Source: Membranipora membranacea (Eukaryota; Bryozoa; Gymnolaemata; Cheilostomatida; Membraniporidae). From it: 64,000 bases of DNA. Both the position numbers and the translations under genes were made by a program. Position 1 is the first letter of the stretch; each line of letters opens with the position of its first letter. The notes beneath the pieces were generated by a model that saw nothing but the letters and a program-made list of their open reading frames with translations, searched no databases and was not told the origin of the DNA. The stretch is taken from assembly GCA_914767715.1 (NCBI GenBank), contig OU612067.1, positions 11,158,001-11,222,000 of the forward strand, given 5' to 3'. This document shows, piece after piece, positions 36,377-47,600 of this stretch.

Positions 36377-39300
36377 TCAGTCTGAATCTCTATCCAGGGT
36401 TCCCCCCAGTACATTGATAGAGAGTTTTGTCACAATTTTTGAGTTTTGAAAATTGATGTGGTAAAAGTTTTTAATATTTCTGTTGGAAAATATGCAGAAT
36501 TGTGTTTTCTCAATGTTGAGTCTCCGTACGTGGCTATGATACCAATCTGATGCTTTCTTTAGCAGAGTATTGGACTCCACTAGTACTTCATCTATGCTTG
36601 TGGCTGTACAGTAGATTAGCGTATCATCTGCATAAGCAATGAATTGTCAAATGTTGCTAGCAATCCATTGATGGCTAAGTTAAAGAAGATAGGACCCAGA
36701 ATGGAGCCTTGAGGTACCCCACAGGTGATTGCTTGTGAATTAGATCGTGACAACCCCACTTACATAACTTGGGAGCGGTTTTGAAGATATGATCGAAGTA
36801 GTGCTGTTGCAGAACTGGAGAATTGTTTTTTATCCAATATGTATAGAAGAAGTTTGTGATTGATTGTATCAAATGCTTTTCGGACATCTAGGGATAAGGC
36901 TCCAATGTAACATGGAGTGGATTGGTCAAGTTTAATCTTCCATTGTTGCAGCACAGATAGCAACATTTGCTCGGTTGAATGATTCTGACGAAATCCGAAT
37001 TCTTGGTCTGAAAATAGGTTGTGTTTCTCTATGTAAGACATCATCTGATTTTTCATGTCAAGTTCAAATATCTTTGACAGAATTGGAAGCGAGGATATTG
37101 GTCGATAATTTGACGGGTCACATCTTTTACCCATTTTATGAATTGGCGTGACAAGGGCAGATTTAAAACAGTCAGGGAAGATTGATTTTTGATAGCATTC
37201 ATTGACCAGAATGGATAGCGGGTTGGCAATTAGGTCAACTATTATTTTATAAATCATTGCTGGTATGCCACTTAGACCACCGCTTGTCTGAGTTGAGTGA
37301 ATTTATGAGCAAAGTAATTGTTTTACTATAGTGATTGGACTGAAAGAGAATTTGAAAGAATTTGTTTCTGTAGGAAAATGCGGGAAATTTGCCGGATTGA
37401 ATTCAGAGTGCCCAGCAACGTTTATGAAGAAATCATTTAAGGCGCAGGCAATATCTTTTTCATCCGTATGTTCCGCACTTTTGTATCCCATGCAGGCACT
37501 CTATAGATGTATGGGATTTCTGTTTCTTTGTTATTGATTTTAAGCAGGAATAAAAACTTTTGTCGTTTGCTGATAATGATTTGCTAATGTAGTTTTTCTT
37601 AGCGGTACGAATTTGGTTGGTAACATAGTTTCTGAATTTCCTGTAATGTTGGACTTGGCCATCAGTTGGGGCTTTAGACGCTTTATATACTTCCTTGTAA
37701 AATTTTTCTTTTGAGTGAAATCAGGCGCAGTACATCTGAAGTGATCCATTGGTTTTTCTTGTTGCGTTCTCGCATAGTTTTTCTGGTGCGTGTTTGTCTA
37801 CAATGTTTAATATAGATTAGTCAATCATTTCAGCTTGTTTATGGATTGAAAGATTGGTGAAAAGGTGACAGTGCACATTCTTTATGGAATAACAAGGGGT
37901 TTAATTTCTTGAAATTTCTGGTTTTGATGAGTTGACGTTTTGGCTTTAAAGGTTTTATCCTGTCAAGCATTAAAAGTGTGGCATAGTGGTCTGAGATTGA
38001 TCGCTCACATGTTAAAATTTTGGAAGTTTTGACTTTTAGATCACAATTAACATAATTGTGATCAATGAGGCTTTCATTACCATGGTAACTTACAAATGAT
38101 GACCCTGTTATCACTTGATATAGGCCTGTAGAAGTGAGACTCTGTTGTATAAGCTGTTTTTCTCTAGAGTTAGAGTTCCAATTTATGTTGAAATCCCCTA
38201 ATAACACAACCTTTTTTGAATGAACTGTTTTTGATGTAAAATATAACTCAATAATGAGATAAATTTCGTTTTATCAGCGTCAGGTGGAATATAGATGGAT
38301 ACCACGATCAAGCTACCTTCATCTTGTTCAGTTTTGATGTTAATCCAAACAGAGTCACATAATTCTCGCAGTTTAGATTGAGGTTGTTGGATAGTTTTAA
38401 ACTTCAAAACATTATTTATATAGAGAGCTGCCCCACCGCCACGTGTTTTTGTGGTCGATTTTCTGTCACATCTGATAATATTAAAGCCAGGGAGGTCCAC
38501 AATGGAGTTTGGAATTTCAGGTTTCAACCACGTTTCTGAAATAGAAAAAATGTCCATTGAATTTGATAAATTTAGACTTTCATAGAAATAAAGTTTGTTC
38601 ATTAAAGACTTGACATTGTGGTGAAAAAAGCTGAGAGTGTAATGTCCAGAGGTCCTGGTAGCATTGGCTAGTGACGAGATGTTATCCCAAAGTCGGTTAT
38701 GGGGGTCTAGGTTGTGTTCAAAGATGTTTCTAGATTGCTGGGTTGAGTTAGCCATATTCTCATGAGGAAGTGTTGTGTGTTGCTGCAGGCTATTATTAGC
38801 CATTGTTTTTTATTAGTGGTTCAACTCGTAGTATGGGACCCGGATCAGATAGAGTAATTCCATTGCTGATAGCATGATCTAGTTGGCTTCTTGTATCAAA
38901 TGTTATTTTTACAATGTGCAGTGGTTTGTCATCTTTGGACTTTAGTCTGTAGACTGATGAGGTGTTTGGATAGGTTTCTTCTATTTGGTGCTGTAGATTT
39001 TCATTTGATATATATGTTGGTACTCCTTTTAGTACACCGGTATTAAAGTTTGGTTCGATAGACGCACGGGCGGTACTTCCTCCAAGCAGTTCTCCTTTCC
39101 AGTGTTCAACAATTTTTTTACTAGTAATTGGTCAGCTATCTGGACAATGTATCTTGGATCGGGTGATTTTAGTTTGTCGCGATATATTATTTCAATCATT
39201 ATAGGCGTTTCTGCTACGGTGGCGATGGCTTTGGTCACTTCATCGTGATTTACAGTTGAGAAATCTTTTTTGCTGCTGTGGATGATGATGCATTTCTTTG

Positions 39301-40105
39301 CATCAAACACCGGGTCTTCGGGATTTCCGAGTTGGGGGTAGTGGTGATGTTTGCTCTTGTTGTGGTGGTTAGTAGGGGCGGTTTTGTTGAGATTGTTGGT
39401 GTTGTTGTTGGTTTCTAGGTTGTTGTTGTGACTGCTGTTGCTGTTGTCTTGGGGAGGGGGTTGGTGGGAATGATGATGTTACTGCATCTCGCCAGCTTTG
39501 GTGGGATATTGGTTTTTGTGACATTTGGTCAACTTTTGTGTTGAGCCATGACACTTCCAACGTCAGGGAAGCTAATTGGGCTGACATCGTCTGAACGATA
39601 TTGAGCATTTGTGTGCATAAACCACCTAATGGGGTCATGCTTGTAACTGCATCCTCCGTCATGAGTGACCAGTCTGCTGGGTTTGTGTAGTTATCTATGC
39701 CTGTGCCAATCGACTTCTTTAACTTATCTACACCTGTTGCGGCGGCGTTTTTCTTGGCAGTGATACTAGTTTTGGTATCAATGCCGGTACTGGCATTTTG
39801 TTTTCCTTGTGCAAATATAAGAGATGTCTCTGGCCCAGTGCTAACCTCTGCGGTAGCCTTTGACATACCTTCGTGGTTTGTGGTTGTGGCTCGGGATGAG
39901 GTGTTAATCCCTGCAGATGAGAATGTTGTTGTTTTCTTCTTAGGGAATAATTGTGGTGAGAAATGTCCTAGTTTTTCATATAAGCTTTTGCACCTTTTTC
40001 AGTCTGATATCCTTTATAGCTGTTGCCACTGTACCCATTAACCTGACGTCCTGCAGTTGCCCAGTCTTCAAATATTCCACATTTACGACCTGTGGTTACT
40101 GCATA
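36377..40105 (-). mobile_element. Decayed two-ORF LINE (non-LTR retrotransposon)
   Basis: Read on the minus strand. ORF1 pieces: a viroplasmin-like domain (40105-39968), a linker with a Gln-rich tail (39866-39369, SPRQQQQQSQQQPRNQQQ) and an RRM/PRE_C2HC-like part (39310 to about 38820). ORF2 pieces: an endonuclease domain (38803-37839, with SISETWL, GDFNINWNS and SDHYATLL) split by a frameshift near 38205, then reverse transcriptase (37257-36377, with NYRPISSLPILSK, FGFRQNHSTEQ and the motif-A segment DVRKAFDTINH). Several frameshifts and stops make it inactive. It lies between the two gene copies. Confidence 0.9.
39968..40105 (-). pseudogene. Viroplasmin / RNase H1 N-terminal-like domain at the front of LINE ORF1
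   Basis: Open frame YAVTTGRKCGIFEDWATAG then QVNGYSGNSYKGYQTEKGAKAY, ending at a stop. The G-RK-GI---W--A---V-G--G--YKG--T---A--Y pattern is that of the RNase H1 hybrid-binding (caulimovirus VI) domain. The region downstream continues as ORF1 after a frame change, in KKKTTTFSSAGIN, leading into the Gln-rich ORF1. Confidence 0.75.
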
Positions 40106-40365
40106 TTAGTTAAAGTTGCGATTAGAGTTAAGTGTATTTAATCACTGAAAATCTGGAAGATTAGAAGCAAGAAATTAAATACGTGGCCATTACGCTAAGC
40201 GACCTTGCTTATATTTTACAGCTGGATGTTATTTGTTACCTTATTCCATATCCTTTTTGAAAAACCTATATCCTGCAGAGATTTTTGGTGTGTCAAAATC
40301 CGAGTTAAAAAATGTGATCAGATGCAGCTATAAGAAAGGTTTACAATCATGACACAGTTCTAATA

Positions 40366-40577
40366 TCAAAATAAAATTGTGAATGCAGATTTCTAGGAAT
40401 TCATACTAGAAACTATATTAGAGCTCTTCCATTTTTAAATGCAGTAGTATTATCTAAGTCTATTTTCAAATCTCTCTAATCCTCTATATTTGTGCGTCGT
40501 CACGGTCTCACCATATTACGGTTGTAGCTGCACCTCTGAAGATTTTTCCATGATATTTGTCAGAGGAACAATCATAT
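40366..40577. repeat. Dispersed repeat, copy A
   Basis: Aligns in direct orientation with 42150-42400: shared AATAAAATTGTGAATGCAGA, TTTCTAGGAATTCAT, CAATCTCTCTAA-like block, TGTAGCTGCACCTCTG and GATTTTTCCATG. Non-coding; type unknown. Confidence 0.8.
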
Positions 40578-40723
40578 GAATTAATTTAAATGTAAAAGCA
40601 GTTTTGTTGTAGAGCCTTGTATTGTCTCTTGAAACATCATGGATAGATTAAAGTGCAGCTATCTGAAACTTTCTATAAGATGGAAAATTTGAAGAACTGG
40701 CAGGATACTGATCACATTTTATA

Positions 40724-40869
40724 CTTTATGCGATGAAAAAGTATGAAAAGAGATCTGCCGCGTCTGGGATTTGAACCTGGGCCTCCGGCATAGAATCTAT
40801 TGTTCCATGCACGCTATCTGGGCCAGAAACAGCTATAGCATAAGTTGTTATGGCACGGACAATATTTGA
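40724..40869 (-). mobile_element. tRNA-derived SINE with long flanking repeats
   Basis: On the minus strand GGCCCAGATAGCGTGCATGG (A-box-like) and GGTTCAAATCCCAGA (B box) have tRNA spacing, but the T stem does not pair properly, so this is not a working tRNA. The insert is flanked by 26-bp direct repeats with one difference, TGGCAGGATACTGATCAC at 40698 and 40870, consistent with a target-site duplication. Confidence 0.7.
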
Positions 40870-40895
40870 TGGCAGGATACTGATCACGTTTTATA

Positions 40896-42149
40896 ATTCA
40901 TTGGTGTTTGTTTTGTAAAATTCACCGGGTGTACCCAGTTGTAGTGGTCATATTTAGAAATTAAAGGTGTTTTGTTTTTACATTATATGTGTGGGGACAT
41001 AACTCCTATTCTGTTTAATCTCACCAATGAAAATGATAATGAAATAGCTCATACGCAAAACATGATCAAGGATTGATTGGCTGGAGTGTATTCAACTTTC
41101 TGAAATAAGTCTAACTTTGCAAAGTGTGATGAATTCTTCTTCCAAGAACAGCCAAATTCTACGTGAATATATTCACCTTTCTTTCAGTTCAATGAATTAC
41201 ACGGTTACAATGTTTCTCGGTTTGACAATGCGTAATATTCCTAGTGAAAGCAAGATATTTAAGCCAGCCTTCGATATCGCTCTCTAACTAGAGCAGATAG
41301 AGGGTTGAGCCATGTAGTCTGGCCCTGTCCATGCATCACATCATATGCAGCACCCTCATTGTACTCCTTTGTGTCAATTGAAAAACAAGTTCTATATAAA
41401 TACCAGAGACAGTGCCTTTGTGCTATTTTGCATTATCCGGATAACTATGATCAGCGCTAAGCCAAAAAAATATTGCAATATCATGTTTGCAAAACAACGA
41501 AAATCTAAACTGGTGGTATGACCAGCGGTTGGGAGGCACAAGTTCCATGTATAAACTGAGCTAATGACATAATAAATAGTGTTTGATAAAAATAAAGTAT
41601 TAAAAAAAAATCCATCGGTGTAAGATTATAGCTATCATTGATGGAAGTGGAAGCCATTGCAATGTCAATTTAATGACTTCATCCGGGGATTATCCAAGGA
41701 GAGTGAAGAAAGTTTGGGGGGGGGGAAATATTCATAAGGAAGAAATATGAAACATCAATTGACTTGCGGTGGAAGTAAGCTCTTTTTAGTTCCTGGGTAC
41801 CACCTGTTGCGGTATTATGGTGACACTGATCTTTAAATTTTCATACAAAATTTGTTAATCTGATAATTATACCATTGCCTTTTCAAAAACTGGTTTGCTT
41901 TTATGGCAGATAATCTAAATTTTGTTGCTGATAATCCCGAACCGATGTCACGTAAAAACCTTGACCTTTCAGAGACGGTGTCCTTAATGGCTACAGCAAT
42001 GCTCTTCCCTTCTCGACTTCACAATGTGGGTTTTCTGTTAAATAATTCATCTATTTGCGCGAAATATTTGTTTGCATGTGACCGAAATTACCGCAGTCAA
42101 ATGCGGCTACAAAAATATATTCAAATCAACCGTAAAACAGATTTGATGA
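40896..42149. other. Intergenic, between two copies of a dispersed repeat
   Basis: No gene, splice-supported exon or clear repeat recognised. Confidence 0.4.
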
Positions 42150-42400
42150 TGTTAAAATAAAATTGTGAATGCAGATTTCTAGGAATTCATCCTGCCAACT
42201 ATCAGAGCTCGTCAACTTTTTTATGCAGTAATAATATCAAAGTCCATTTTCCAATCTCTCTAACTCTCTGCTTTGCTATTTGTCTGCGTCTCACCCATAG
42301 AGTTATTATAAAATAACTCTATGGAATCACCATAATATGGTTGTCGCTGCACCTCTGTGATTTTAAATGATTTTTCCATGTCACAGGAACAACCACAGTA
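42150..42400. repeat. Dispersed repeat, copy B
   Basis: Second copy of the unit at 40366-40577. It carries an extra palindromic insert at 42296-42323 that copy A lacks. Confidence 0.8.
42296..42323. repeat. 28-bp palindrome inserted in dispersed repeat copy B
   Basis: CATAGAGTTATT and AATAACTCTATG flank ATAA. Copy A reads GTCTCACCATATTACGG with no such insert. Confidence 0.8.
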
Positions 42401-43429
42401 ACTCATTAAAGTATTTAAATAAGAAGAAGGAAATTTGTTAGACCCATAAAGTCTCTTGGAAAATCAGTGATGAATTATAGAGCCGCTAGCTAAGACTTTC
42501 TAGTATCTAGACGATAGAAAATCTGAAGAACAGGCTTGTTAAAAAAACTCACGATTTTCGTAATTTTATAATTAGTTAATTAATTATTACTTACTATTTA
42601 TTACAATCAAAGCTACAGTAATGAGAAAAAAAAATTTCTTAGGTCTTACCTAGAGAATTAATTATTAAGGCTATGGCCTTACCTGATACATTTATCTAAA
42701 AGAAGTGTATTCTACTACAATGCAGTATCATTCCATACTTTGATTGATTATTCTCATTCTAGTCTATGGCCTCATAACACACACATTACTGAAACCACCA
42801 AAAAGAACAATTTGGTTTTCAAGCGATTCTATTAATTTAGGACAGAGATGTATGATTTGATACTGCTGTAAATACCAATGAAAAATGGTTTAAAAAATGA
42901 CACATAAGATGGTCACATGAACATGTCTGGGCTCTTTACCCTCAGCTAATAGGATGCTCAAGGAATCGGTCTATTCTGTTAATTAGAATTTCAACTTTAT
43001 CCCATCCACACTATTTGCTGATCAAAGTGATTTAAAACAAATAACAAGATAGGCCTAATATAATTAACACCAATTTATTGAGAAACCTTCATGGCTTCAG
43101 ATTAACCTTACCCTTTTATGATTGCTAAATTTAGAATCAGCTCAACACTTCTAGTTGAAATGCTATCAATGTTTTCTCTATCACACTGCAGTTCAGTGGA
43201 TGACTTGACGCTATTTTTGGGGCTCTTTGAGCCATGGGAATACCGTCCCGTTCGCACAGAGCTCGAAGGTTCACTTTGCGCTGTGCTAGCAGGGCTGAGC
43301 GGTAACTTTAGCTCTGAAGTTCAAGCTCGTCAATCCATGAAAATAGATGCATGCGTAGGGCGAGCCAAGAGGTGGCAACTCAGCTTGATCTAAGCCGACC
43401 TCAAAATCCACATAAAAATGTGGAGAATA
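42401..43429. other. Intergenic
   Basis: Nothing recognised; short open frames only. Confidence 0.4.
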
Positions 43430-43632
43430 TGCATCAGCAGATGACTTATCACACGTCACATCCCGAAGCATGGGCAGCAAAATTTGAGGCCGCAATAATA
43501 TCTGCGCCAGGTTGATCTCTGTTTGTAGGCCGGCCAACCAAACCCCAGAAGTCGATGGACTGCAGTGGGATTCGAACCCGCTACCTACAAAATTTGCATG
43601 CTAAAGAACCAACTGAGCCACCTCATACTCCT
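43430..43632 (-). mobile_element. tRNA-derived SINE, copy 2
   Basis: On the minus strand it begins with an intact A box (TGGCTCAGTTGG) and B box (GGTTCGAATCC) at tRNA-like spacing, near 43620 and 43570. The non-tRNA body then matches 3795-3946. The boxes imply RNA polymerase III transcription when it was active. Confidence 0.8.
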
Positions 43633-43889
43633 AATTAGTTTCAACAGAAATGGTTTGGTAAGTATGCAAGTAAGCAAGGTGATAGTTAGATACATATACT
43701 GATGGGGGTATGCCCTCATTGTGCAGCATGGTCATCTGATGCGGCTTTCATTAGCTTAGGTGGGATGGTATGGGGAGCAATGAGGTTGAGTAGTTGATAG
43801 CTAGTCAAATATTGCCAAAGAGCAGACTTTTCCTCGGATTAGTTTACTCACTCATCCAGTACATATTATATGTCGGAATTTTACTCTGA

Positions 43890-44054
43890 GTATATCATAC
43901 TGAAAAACTCTACTTAGCTGCTGTTCAAAAATCTATTGTTTTAAGCTCTGTTTGTGACACTACATTTGTCTTTCATTTCGTTGAAGTACCGCTTAGACAA
44001 CTTCATGTTTTTTTACTACTGTGTAACTGTTTATGTCTGGCTTTAATATGACAG
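43890..44054. other. Duplicated SETD6 intron sequence
   Basis: Aligns with 27190-27368 of SETD6 intron 9 (shared AAAAATCT-TTGTT, TTTGTGA and GTTTAT-TC-GGCTT-AAT-TGACAG blocks). The left end of the duplication is at or before this point. Confidence 0.6.
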
Positions 44055-44117
44055 GCGTCAGGACTGGACGCACCAGAAATAGAAGCCAAGCTGGCAGACG
44101 TTAAAAATAAATCATAA
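44055..44117 (+). pseudogene. Relict of SETD6 exon 10
   Basis: Follows a preserved acceptor (ATATGACAG). It aligns with 27369-27430 of SETD6: SGLDAPEIEAKLADVKNKS against RLDAAEIEAKLAEIKNRTS, then a TAA stop where the intact gene begins its acidic run. The rest of the SETD6 3' end is absent. Confidence 0.9.
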
Positions 44118-44678
44118 ATAGCCTCAGAGGATGATATAATATGAAATAAATCTCAGTACCTATCAAACTTTGGTCAGTTGATTTCTTGTTGTGGCCGTTT
44201 AATTTAGAATAAATAAATGAGCCGAATAAATTGCCTGAAAACCGTTGCTGTCAAATCTCGGCTTTGAAGAATCCTGATACGACTTGAAGCTATTTTCTAT
44301 TATATTTATTATGTATTTGCAAAACTTTCTATTATGCATGGAATTCATGGAAATTAAAATAAGTGATTATACTAAAGCAATAGAGTTGCGCAAAGATATC
44401 CATTGTAACATTGCATTTCACTGTTATCTGCAAAATGGAAGCAAATATTAGATTCGCAAATAAAGGGATAAGAGGGAAATAAAAAGAAATAAAAGGGAAT
44501 CGGTCAAAGTGAAATTATCAATGGCCTGATAATGGTGGAAAATCCAGAAATGTGCATTTTGGGATACTTTTGACCACACTCATTAACAAAGCACAAGGTA
44601 AAGTGAAAGAAAAATAAGTGCAAGCGCTATTGCACCAAATATCAAAGCGGAGATGGATATCTTGCTGTCAGTGGTGGT

Positions 44679-47600
44679 TTATGTACGATGGGCGGGCCAG
44701 TCAGTATGTCCGCCTGATGAGTAGACTTCTCTATACGATTGTATACTGACATGAGCGTCGCCCAGCTGAGCTGTGACGTTATCAGCCACTGCCCACATGC
44801 TAGCCTCAGTCTTATCTCCCCATTCGCACGGCTGAGGGAAAAATGTCGTCGTACAGTATCTTGGCGTAAGATCTTCACTCGGCATTAGTATCTGCGTGTT
44901 TTCGAGCTATAATCGAAAAGTGTAAGAAATGATGCCTTTTTGTGTTACGGAATTTATTTTCAGCGAAGTCCTATTTTATCATGATATTATGTTGTCAATT
45001 GGCTGTGATTTTCAATCAACAAATGCATATACGGTGCAATCTACTCCACTCAATTCAAACAATTTTAGCGACTCATTTATTTGAACCTCCACCATATTTT
45101 GCCTGAATTAAGTGTCATATAAGGATGTACTGAAATTTGCTAAAGAAAACATTGTTTAGAAAATTTGTTGGCTCTGAATCAGAGCCAACACATTGACTCT
45201 TACTGTTCTCAGGGGCGTAGGGAATACCCCCGAACCCCAGGCCAATCTGAGGTTGAATTTATAACCCCAGATTTTACGGGGTTGTTTAGATCTGGAGTTG
45301 GGAAAGAAAGTCCAGGGTTGAGAAATATAACAGTCTAAAAATAAGCATAAACTCACCAATCACTTATAACCTTGAATGGGCCTATTGGGTGCGGCCATCT
45401 TGTTATTAATAAGATACTAGACTACAATCATATTTCATTGGCTATTATAGCACTGTAGCGTTTTTCACTGGTGGAATATAAAACAATTTGGAGGTCACCT
45501 AAAGTTCATGAGCTAATCCCTGAATGGCCTCAGCATGCCATTCTTCCATTCCAATTATTTATTAACCCTTTTTTTTTTTTTTTACATATTTATTGGCAGT
45601 ATATTTCATTCCAGTAGCGAAGGTTTTCCGAATAGTGCCAAAAAAAAAGGAAAAGAGAATAAAAGGAAAGCTTGAGACTGAAGATGAGCTAAAATTTTTC
45701 AGCAGTGAGGTGGAAATAGATAGGATGTCTTTGAGAAGAGAGAAAATAAAAAAGTCAAAATATTTTCATTATAGTATTGTGCAGAGGCAAAACTTGTTGC
45801 AGAGATAAAAAGATAATGTTATAATTGAAACAAAAGATATTTGAATATGCCAGATTTAAATGATGTTACTTTGCTAAGTGAGCGTATTGACAAAGGAAGA
45901 TTATTAAAAGATGAAGCAATTGCAATGTTTAGTTTATCATTAGGAGGTAAAATAAGAAAATTATCGCGCTTGGGGTATCTTCGATTTCTAGAAAGAAAAA
46001 GATCATTAATATAGCTAGGTGTGATGTTATACATTATTCTGTAGGCATAGAGAGAACTAAAATATATAAGAAGACTAGGAAGTGGCAATATTTTTAAAGT
46101 ACGACATAAGAAAAACTTATTTGATAATTGAACTGGATTGTAATGAATATTTGCAATAATTCTTAGCGCAGCTTTCTGATAAACATAAAGTGAATCTAGC
46201 TGATATTTTGGACTGATATTCAAGAAAAATTGTATTCCATTTATGATGTGGCAATGTATGAATTGAAAGTAAAACTGTCTGGCTGATTGTGTGGTCAAAA
46301 ATGTTCTGCATAATTGTAACAAATTGGTATTTTTTTGTATTTTAGTTTTTATGTATTCAATATGGTTATCAAATGACATCGAATCACTAATTGTAAATCC
46401 GAGTAGTTTAGTGGTAGAATTTCAAATCAAATTTATGTTTTACGTTGCCAAAAACAAGGTAATGGGTTTTTTTATATTTATGGTCATCCGAATATTATAG
46501 CACCATTCTTGGATGACACCCAAGTCACCCACTCAACCCAAATCACATCCTGGTGAGTTATGTTTGCAAACCAAATCAAAATAAAATAATGATGTTAAGG
46601 TGCAACACCCATGGTGGTCAGTCCATTCAGTCCCGACCATATAACAAACATGATACTGAGTACATGTCACTATAATTTACTAGTTGGCCCTTGACTGCCT
46701 CGAGGACACAGGTCACCTTATCATACTGGTTGTGGGGGCTTGTTGGGTGAAGAAGAAGAGGATGCATCTCACAAAGTTGGAATTCAACCCCAGATCAGTG
46801 AGCTTAACCCCAGATCTTTTCTACCCCAGATTTTTACTTGCCAACCCTATATCCAAAAATAATTTCTATGCTTTGTACAGATCTGGGTGCAATAATAAAC
46901 TCAAAACGCCCCTGACTGTTCTGTGTCTGAATTAACAAGAGATCTGAATTTCTGATTGATTCGAGTACACTGTCTCGAGCACTTTTATTTATAATTTAGC
47001 CATTGACATTTATGACATTGGGTTTCCGATTCGGCTTACGTCAGGTCATCATGATTAACTGTATAACAACATGAGACTGCCGCATCTGTAGTGTTAGGAA
47101 AATGGATATGAATACAGCCACAAATGAATAGCATTTGGTGGGCTACAGAATGTTAAATAAGTAGGCTGACTATACGATCATGACTTCATGAGCATTAAAC
47201 TGTCAGAATCGCTCAAGTACCACCATTCACAAACTGAATTATCATCTGGATCTGTTACTGCAGTTGCAACTGCAGTATGGGATGAGTGCGGGTTTTGAAG
47301 TTATACGGAGTGGAGAATGACAGATGAACGTTTAGGTCTTTATTGGTGTATTGGCATTGTAAAACTGTAATAAAGATTGTGCTTATAAAGTTTTGGTCTT
47401 AGAGACAATCGGTGCCATCAATTGGAAGAAAAATAAACATGAAATGTAAATGCAAATTGCCAGTTGGCTCTGGCAGAGTGAGGTTGTGTTTCACAATAGC
47501 TCTCTGTAATCCTATTATCAATACTTTACTGCTAACATTATGGCGCAGCTATTGCAGCCTTTGTTCTTACTGGCTCTCATAATCACCCTCATATACCAGC

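Noticed and set aside
40752-40832. tRNA gene
   Set aside because: T stem mispaired and flanked by direct repeats; a tRNA-derived insertion instead.
43560-43625. tRNA gene
   Set aside because: A and B boxes are good, but the acceptor and anticodon stems do not pair and a shared non-tRNA body follows; it is a SINE head.
45593-45808. Lys-rich 71-codon frame inside the hAT element as a transposase remnant
   Set aside because: No hAT transposase motif visible; composition reflects A-rich DNA.
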